This document shows positions 1-5,349 of a DNA stretch of 5,349 nt, one piece after another. A program made the position numbers and the translations under genes. The notes under the pieces are model-generated. The model searched no databases, was not told the DNA's origin, and saw nothing but the letters and a program-made list of their open reading frames with translations. The number at the start of each line of letters is the position of its first letter. Within the stretch, counting starts at the first letter, position 1. This stretch comes from Pseudomonadota bacterium (GTDB lineage Bacteria; Pseudomonadota; Gammaproteobacteria; Legionellales; Legionellaceae), in assembly GCA_021807845.1 (NCBI GenBank), contig JAKBCM010000095.1, forward strand, positions 1-5,349, read 5' to 3'.

Positions 1-2125
<2,125 letters not shown>

Positions 2126-2138
2126 TTCTTTAATCCTC

Positions 2139-2450
2139 TTACTTACTTATTGCAGTAATTTTGACCTGTGTATAGTTTTGTCGATGTCCCATTTGTTTCA
2201 TATGGTGTTTACGACGTCGAAATTTAATGATTTTGATTTTTTTATGGCGATCGTGAAGCATCACCTCGGCTTTTACAACAGCTTTAGCAATCAAAGGAGT
2301 ACCACAAGTGACTTTATCCCCATCGGTTAACATCAGCACCTCAGTGAATTCAACTTGGCTACCAACTTCATTAGGCAACTGCTCTATTTTCAGGAGGTCA
2401 CCCTCTTTGACACGATACTGCTTTCCGCCAGTTTTAATGACCGCATACAT
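2139..2450 (-). CDS. rplU: 50S ribosomal protein L21
   Basis: L21 is an rRNA-binding protein of the 50S subunit. The 103-aa product has the standard family length. It starts [14 protein letters not shown] and carries the basic stretch [22 protein letters not shown] (69-90 region) with the L21 signature ending YTQVKITAI. The start is fixed by this canonical opening and by a Shine-Dalgarno GGAG (2458-2461, minus strand) 7 nt upstream. The gene heads the leftward operon with rpmA (13-bp gap) and obgE. Upstream is a good sigma70-type promoter at 2502-2530. In the roughly 45-nt leader, TTGC and GCAA segments can form a short hairpin just ahead of the Shine-Dalgarno, too weak to call a regulator. 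Confidence 0.99.
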   Translation of the reverse strand: MYAVIKTGGKQYRVKEGDLLKIEQLPNEVGSQVEFTEVLMLTDGDKVTCGTPLIAKAVVKAEVMLHDRHKKIKIIKFRRRKHHMKQMGHRQNYTQVKITAISK

Positions 2451-2501
2451 AACTATTCTCCAACTTGCATCAATGGCAATTCTGGTTCAACAAAGTGCCA
2501 T

Positions 2502-2530
2502 ATTCTATAAAATATCAACTGTGACTTCAA
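2502..2530 (-). promoter_or_regulatory. Sigma70-like promoter of the rplU-rpmA-obgE operon
   Basis: Read on the minus strand, TTGAAG (plus positions 2525-2530) and TAGAAT (2502-2507) are separated by exactly 17 bp. They match the consensus -35 box at 4 of 6 bases and the -10 box at 5 of 6. Transcription would start near 2495, giving a leader of about 45 nt before the rplU start. The -35 box overlaps the candidate -35 box of the divergent rplY promoter. This is the best promoter-like sequence in the intergenic region. Confidence 0.7.
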
Positions 2531-2554
2531 GTTGAATTTAATTTATTGTACAAT
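2526..2554 (+). promoter_or_regulatory. Candidate sigma70 promoter of rplY
   Basis: TTCAAG (2526-2531) and TACAAT (2549-2554) are spaced by 17 bp. The -10 box matches 5 of 6 consensus bases, but the -35 box only 3 of 6. A start about 7 nt downstream falls at 2561, exactly where the 5' strand of the predicted leader fold begins; this supports the placement. TTGAAT at 2532 looks more like a -35 box but is only 11 bp from this -10 box. Confidence 0.55.
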
Positions 2555-2560
2555 GCGCAT

Positions 2561-2654
2561 CCCATGTCCCTTTCTTTTGTATGAAAATTTACAAAATTCG
2601 GTAACTTGGTCGCATGTTACCGGGATGGGCTATTTTTATTTTTGGAGAGTAGTC
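2561..2654 (+). promoter_or_regulatory. Structured 5' leader of rplY, candidate L25 autoregulatory element
   Basis: The roughly 94-nt untranslated leader can fold into a three-way junction. The closing stem P1 pairs CCCAT (2561-2565) and CCC (2568-2570) with GGGATGGG (2622-2629), leaving a 2-nt bulge. P2 pairs TTTTGTA (2575-2581) with TACAAAA (2590-2596) around an 8-nt loop. P3 pairs GGTAAC (2600-2605) with GTTACC (2616-2621) around a 10-nt loop. A U-rich stretch (2631-2643) follows, then the Shine-Dalgarno GGAGAG (2644-2649) 5 nt before the ATG. L25 in E. coli is known to repress its own mRNA through the leader; that this leader does the same is inference. Pairings were found by eye, without energy calculation. 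Confidence 0.6.
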
Positions 2655-3344
2655 ATGTCAACAATTTCTTTAGAAGCTGAAACAAGAGCAGATATAGGGA
2701 AAGGTGCGAGCCGCCGCCTACGTCGCCTTGAAAACAAAGTACCTGCTGTTTTATATGGCGGTGATAAAGAGCCTCAATCTATCCATTTGCTTCACAACAA
2801 AGTGATGAAAGCCTTGGAAACTGAAAGTATTTATTCGAGTATTTTTGATTTGCATGTGAATGGTAAAGTAGAACGAGTGATTCTCAAAGATTTACAACGC
2901 CATCCTTACAAACCGATTATTTTACACATGGATTTACAACGCGTTTCAGCCAAAGATGTGTTGGTTAAAATGATTCCTTTGCACTTCATCAATGAAGATA
3001 AGGCGCCAGGTGTGATTGAAGGGGGTATGGTCAATCACACGATGATGCAAATAGAAGTTCGTTGTCAAGCACAGCATCTTCCTGAGTTTATTGAAGTAGA
3101 CCTTGGAAATATGGCCATCGATGATGTTTTACATTTATCGGAAATTAAGTTGCCAAAAGGAGTCCATTTAGCCGCTGATCCTACAGTACCAGGTCATGAT
3201 CACCCAGTGGTCAGTATTCACGTTCCTAAGGTCGCTGTGATTGAAGAAGAAGTAGAAGAAGTGGAAGAAGCTTCTGAAGAGAGTGCTGATGAAGCAGCTG
3301 ATACAAAAGCGGCTGAATCATCTGATGAAGAGAACCAAGAATAG
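2655..3344 (+). CDS. rplY: 50S ribosomal protein L25, long Ctc/TL5 type
   Basis: L25 binds loop E of 5S rRNA in the central protuberance of the 50S subunit; long versions are called Ctc or TL5. The product is 229 aa, against 94 aa for E. coli L25. Residues 1 to about 95 form the 5S-binding domain, with RADIGKGASRRLRR (11-24) and VPAVLYGG (29-36). Residues about 98-192 form the second, TL5-type beta domain. Residues 197-229 are a very acidic, low-complexity tail rich in Glu, Ser and Ala. The ATG at 2655 is chosen because homology begins at MSTISLEAETR and GGAGAG lies 5 nt upstream. The same frame stays open upstream to a TTG at 2532 and an ATG at 2553, but those codons fall in the structured leader and encode nothing L25-like. 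The gene appears to be its own transcription unit, between a divergent promoter and a terminator-like palindrome. Confidence 0.97.
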   Translation: MSTISLEAETRADIGKGASRRLRRLENKVPAVLYGGDKEPQSIHLLHNKVMKALETESIYSSIFDLHVNGKVERVILKDLQRHPYKPIILHMDLQRVSAKDVLVKMIPLHFINEDKAPGVIEGGMVNHTMMQIEVRCQAQHLPEFIEVDLGNMAIDDVLHLSEIKLPKGVHLAADPTVPGHDHPVVSIHVPKVAVIEEEVEEVEEASEESADEAADTKAAESSDEENQE

Positions 3345-3388
3345 TAGGATTTGTTGGGCCAAAGGCCCAACCTACATGTGGTTTTTTT
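3344..3388 (+). terminator. Palindrome with T-run after rplY; terminator and possible REP-like repeat
   Basis: TTGGGCC (3354-3360) and GGCCCAA (3364-3370) form a 7-bp GC-rich stem around an AAA loop. Adding G3353-C3371 makes 8 bp. Alternatively, GTAGG (3344-3348) pairs with CCTAC (3371-3375) as a second stem, leaving ATTTG as a bulge on the left. Seven Ts follow at 3382-3388, slightly further from the stem than in a textbook terminator. The hairpin begins at the last base of the rplY stop codon. The right arm reads GTAGGTTGGGCC on the minus strand. That resembles dispersed small palindromes seen in many gammaproteobacterial genomes, so it may be a repeat copy reused as a terminator. Confidence 0.65.
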
Positions 3389-3413
3389 ACCAACCGCACT
3401 CTTTTTGAGCATC

Positions 3414-3419
3414 TATACT
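3414..3419 (+). promoter_or_regulatory. Possible -10 box for pth-ychF
   Basis: TATACT matches 5 of 6 consensus -10 bases and lies 57 bp before the pth ATG, downstream of the terminator-like palindrome, where a promoter would be expected. No convincing -35 box is present at 16-18 bp spacing (CAACCG or neighbours). A T-run (3419-3426) follows directly. Without this promoter, pth would depend on read-through from rplY. Confidence 0.3.
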
Positions 3420-3457
3420 TTTTTTTAAGAGAAGAGATAAGCTGGAAAGTGGCTAAC

Positions 3458-3487
3458 ATGAAGAACTTATTGACTGATGACTATTAA
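3458..3487 (+). other. Possible leader mini-ORF overlapping the pth start
   Basis: ATG at 3458 opens a 9-codon frame (MKNLLTDDY, stop TAA 3485-3487) with a fair Shine-Dalgarno, GGAAAG (3444-3449), 8 nt upstream. It runs across the pth ATG (3477) in another frame and ends 8 nt inside pth. pth itself has no clear Shine-Dalgarno, so ribosomes finishing this mini-ORF might re-initiate at pth. Such a short frame can easily occur by chance, so coding is not established. Confidence 0.25.
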
Positions 3488-4046
3488 GTTAATTGTTGGG
3501 TTACGAAACCCAGGTTCAGCCTATACACGCACGCGCCATAATGCAGGGGGGTGGTTTGTTGAGGCTTTAGCTACACATCATCATGCTTTGTTCAAAGATG
3601 ATAAAAAGTTACATGGCGAGATCACGTCGTTAACTATTAATGGGATCTCTTGTCAGGCCATGCTTCCCTCAGTATTTATGAATCTCAGTGGGTTACCCAT
3701 CCGGACTTTTTGTCAATTTTATCGAATCACGCCTGAAGAGCTTATCGTGGTTCACGATGACTTGGATCTTCCTGCTGGACGTATCAAACTAAAAACGGGG
3801 GGTGGTCATGGTGGGCATAATGGTTTGCGTGATATCATCCATCAATTAGGCAGTACTCATTTTCATCGGTTGAGAGTGGGTATTGGACATCCTGGGCATA
3901 AAGATTTAGTGCTCAATTATGTGTTGGGCAAGCCCACAGAGTTGGATCGGCAATTGATATCAGAGGCCATCGAAAGAGGCATTGCGGTGCTGCCAACCCT
4001 CATGGCAGGTGAGGTATCTGTGGCTATGAGTCAACTGAATGGGTAG
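3477..4046 (+). CDS. pth: Peptidyl-tRNA hydrolase
   Basis: Pth is an essential cytoplasmic esterase that releases tRNA from peptidyl-tRNAs dropped by stalled ribosomes. The 189-aa product (E. coli 194 aa) starts MTIKLIVGL, aligning from residue 1 with E. coli Pth and fixing the ATG at 3477. It carries the full active site: N11, H21 in TRHNAG (19-24), N69 in FMNLSG (67-72), D94 in HDDLDLPAG (93-101) and N115 in [13 protein letters not shown] (108-120). [10 protein letters not shown] (131-140) is also typical. No good Shine-Dalgarno lies before the start; GAAG at 3460-3463 is 13 nt away. Initiation may therefore be weak, or coupled to the mini-ORF at 3458. ychF follows after 17 bp; pth-ychF is a widespread gene pair. 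The T-run and -10-like box upstream suggest its own promoter. Confidence 0.98.
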   Translation: MTIKLIVGLRNPGSAYTRTRHNAGGWFVEALATHHHALFKDDKKLHGEITSLTINGISCQAMLPSVFMNLSGLPIRTFCQFYRITPEELIVVHDDLDLPAGRIKLKTGGGHGGHNGLRDIIHQLGSTHFHRLRVGIGHPGHKDLVLNYVLGKPTELDRQLISEAIERGIAVLPTLMAGEVSVAMSQLNG

Positions 4047-4063
4047 CAACTGAGAGGTCAGCT

Positions 4064-5155
4064 ATGGGATTTAAATGTGGAATTGTTGGTTTGCCCAATG
4101 TTGGCAAATCCACTTTATTTAATGCTTTAACCAAGGCAGGTATTGAAGCGGCTAATTATCCGTTTTGCACCATCGAGCCGAACATTGGTATGGTCACAGT
4201 ACCTGACGCTCGTCTTGATGCTTTGAGTGACATTGTGCATCCACAGCAAACGGTTCCTGCCGTGATGCAATTTGTTGATATTGCAGGCCTTGTTAAGGGC
4301 GCGGCGAGTGGGGAAGGCTTGGGCAATCAATTTTTGGCTAATATTCGCGAAACAGATGCTATTGCTCATGTTGTTCGTTGCTTTGAGCATTCTGATGTGA
4401 TTCATGTTGAAGGACGTGTTGATCCTATCAGTGATATTGAAGTGGTCAATACTGAATTGGCTTTGGCTGATATGGATACGGTTGAAAAATCCCTCCATAA
4501 AGCAGGTAAGTTAGGGAAAAGTGGTCATAAAGAGGCTCTATTTGAAAAACAAACCCTTGAAAAAGTAAAAGCGCATCTTGATCAGGGTTATCCAGTTCGC
4601 ACGTTATCTCTGTCATCAGAAGAGTTGCTGATCACTCGACGATTATTTTTACTCACAGCAAAACCCGTCCTTTATATTGCAAATGTCAATGATGATGGAT
4701 ATGAAGATAATCCGCTCCTTCAGAAAGTTCATTCGTATGCAGAAGCCGAGCAAGCCAGTGTGGTTGCGTTATGCGCTGCAACAGAATCAGAATTGGTTGA
4801 GCTAGACGATAAAGATAGACAAGAATTCATGGCTGATCTTGGCTTGAAAGAGCCTGGCTTACATCGCGTGATTCGTGCAGGATATGATTTATTGGGTTTG
4901 CAAACCTATTTTACAGCAGGGGTTAAAGAAGTTCGTGCTTGGACGATTCGCCGAGGGGCCACAGCGCCACAAGCGGCTGCAGTGATCCATACTGATTTTG
5001 AGAAGGGATTCATCCGTGCTGAAGTGATTGCTTATGAAGCGTTCATTCAATATGGTGGAGAGCAAGGCGCTAAAGAGGCTGGAAAATTGCGGTTAGAAGG
5101 CAAAGATTATGTGGTATGTGATGGAGATGTGATGCATTTTCGATTTAACGTGTGA
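4064..5155 (+). CDS. ychF: Redox/ribosome-associated ATPase YchF (OLA1 family)
   Basis: YchF is an Obg-related P-loop protein that prefers ATP to GTP and binds ribosomes. In E. coli it is linked to the oxidative-stress response. The product has 363 aa, the same length as the E. coli protein. G1 is GLPNVGKST (9-17), switch I includes [10 protein letters not shown] (31-40) and G3 is DIAGLVKGA (72-80). In G3, Leu replaces the catalytic Gln of Ras-type GTPases, as expected for this family. G4 reads NVND (207-210) rather than NKxD, which accounts for the loss of guanine specificity. H114 matches the histidine implicated in ATP hydrolysis. A helical insert occupies about 130-200 and a TGS domain about 278-361 ([13 protein letters not shown] onwards). 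The start is supported by the canonical [16 protein letters not shown] opening and by GAGAGG (4052-4057) 6 nt upstream. It is cotranscribed with pth by spacing and probably with the next gene. Confidence 0.98.
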   Translation: MGFKCGIVGLPNVGKSTLFNALTKAGIEAANYPFCTIEPNIGMVTVPDARLDALSDIVHPQQTVPAVMQFVDIAGLVKGAASGEGLGNQFLANIRETDAIAHVVRCFEHSDVIHVEGRVDPISDIEVVNTELALADMDTVEKSLHKAGKLGKSGHKEALFEKQTLEKVKAHLDQGYPVRTLSLSSEELLITRRLFLLTAKPVLYIANVNDDGYEDNPLLQKVHSYAEAEQASVVALCAATESELVELDDKDRQEFMADLGLKEPGLHRVIRAGYDLLGLQTYFTAGVKEVRAWTIRRGATAPQAAAVIHTDFEKGFIRAEVIAYEAFIQYGGEQGAKEAGKLRLEGKDYVVCDGDVMHFRFNV

Positions 5156-5174
5156 TTCAGACAGGAAGGGTGTG

Positions 5175-5349
5175 ATGAAAAAAACGATGGTTTTATTATT
5201 TGTTGCACTCAGTACATGTCTTTGTGCATCGACAGAGAAAAATCATCCCGACCAAGTACGAATTGCTGCTGTTCAGTTTCCTGGACTGTCTCATCAATCT
5301 GAACAAGAATTTCTTGCCACAATGGGTCGTTATATTAACGAAGCAGAAA
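5175..5349 (+). CDS. Exported nitrilase-superfamily (carbon-nitrogen hydrolase) protein, 3'-truncated
   Basis: Only the first 58 residues are in the window. ATG at 5175 has a strong Shine-Dalgarno, AGGAAGG (5163-5169), 5 nt upstream, and lies 19 bp after ychF; an in-frame GTG at 5172 is the less likely start. MKKTMVLLFVALSTCLCA is a typical signal peptide: a basic start, a hydrophobic core, and a cleavage site around residues 17-19. The cysteines at 15 and 17 raise a lipoprotein option, but LSTC is a poor lipobox. After it, QVRIAAVQFPG (27-37) resembles the first beta strand of the carbon-nitrogen hydrolase fold, whose proteins often open with a (V)RIAAVQ segment. The Glu-Lys-Cys catalytic residues would lie beyond the window, so family membership is probable rather than proven. 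The substrate cannot be guessed. Confidence 0.7.
   Translation, partial: MKKTMVLLFVALSTCLCASTEKNHPDQVRIAAVQFPGLSHQSEQEFLATMGRYINEAE

Noticed and set aside
2308..2535. 75-codon plus-strand frame opposite rplU and its promoter
   Set aside because: Antisense shadow of the certain rplU gene, with no recognisable protein features.
2532..2654. In-frame upstream extension of L25 (TTG 2532 or ATG 2553)
   Set aside because: The 41 extra residues are not L25-like, the region forms the structured leader, and a good Shine-Dalgarno sits just before ATG 2655, where homology begins.
3218..3459. Two minus-strand frames opposite the L25 acidic tail and spacer
   Set aside because: Their Ser/Thr- and Leu-rich repeats are only the reverse complement of the Glu-rich GAA/GAG codons of rplY.
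4127..4498. 123-codon minus-strand frame inside ychF
   Set aside because: Antisense shadow of a highly conserved gene; no ribosome binding site or family resemblance.

Overview
The window is a compact piece of gammaproteobacterial chromosome made of housekeeping translation genes. The moderately AT-rich DNA, a long Ctc-type L25 with an acidic tail, an Obg without a C-terminal extension, and the pth-ychF order together suggest the Legionellales (Legionella or a relative). This placement comes from protein recognition only, because no search could be run.

Layout: (1) A rightward, 5'-truncated CinA-family protein (1-842) whose C-terminal PncC-like domain looks decayed. (2) A leftward ribosomal operon rplU-rpmA-obgE (2450 down to 798). 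The last 45 bp of obgE overlap the end of the CinA-like gene tail to tail. (3) A 204-bp divergent intergenic region (2451-2654) holding two back-to-back promoter candidates whose -35 boxes share a short palindrome, followed by a structured leader for rplY. (4) rplY (ribosomal protein L25, 2655-3344), then a strong GC-rich palindrome and T-run that probably ends its transcript. (5) A rightward cluster pth-ychF-nitrilase-like gene (3477 to beyond the window end), with 17-19 bp between genes.

Functionally this is a translation block: two 50S proteins made with the 50S-assembly GTPase ObgE, the 5S rRNA-binding protein L25, the peptidyl-tRNA recycling enzyme Pth, and the ribosome-associated ATPase YchF. 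The two flanking genes, CinA-like and an exported nitrilase-superfamily protein, have no evident link to translation.

I saw no mobile element, CRISPR array, tRNA, rRNA or defence system. The most interesting signal is the rplY 5' leader. It can fold into a three-way junction starting almost exactly at the predicted transcription start. Its Shine-Dalgarno segment reads GAGAGTAG, the same eight bases as one strand of 5S rRNA loop E, the natural L25-binding site. This suggests autogenous control by molecular mimicry, which is an inference to be tested.
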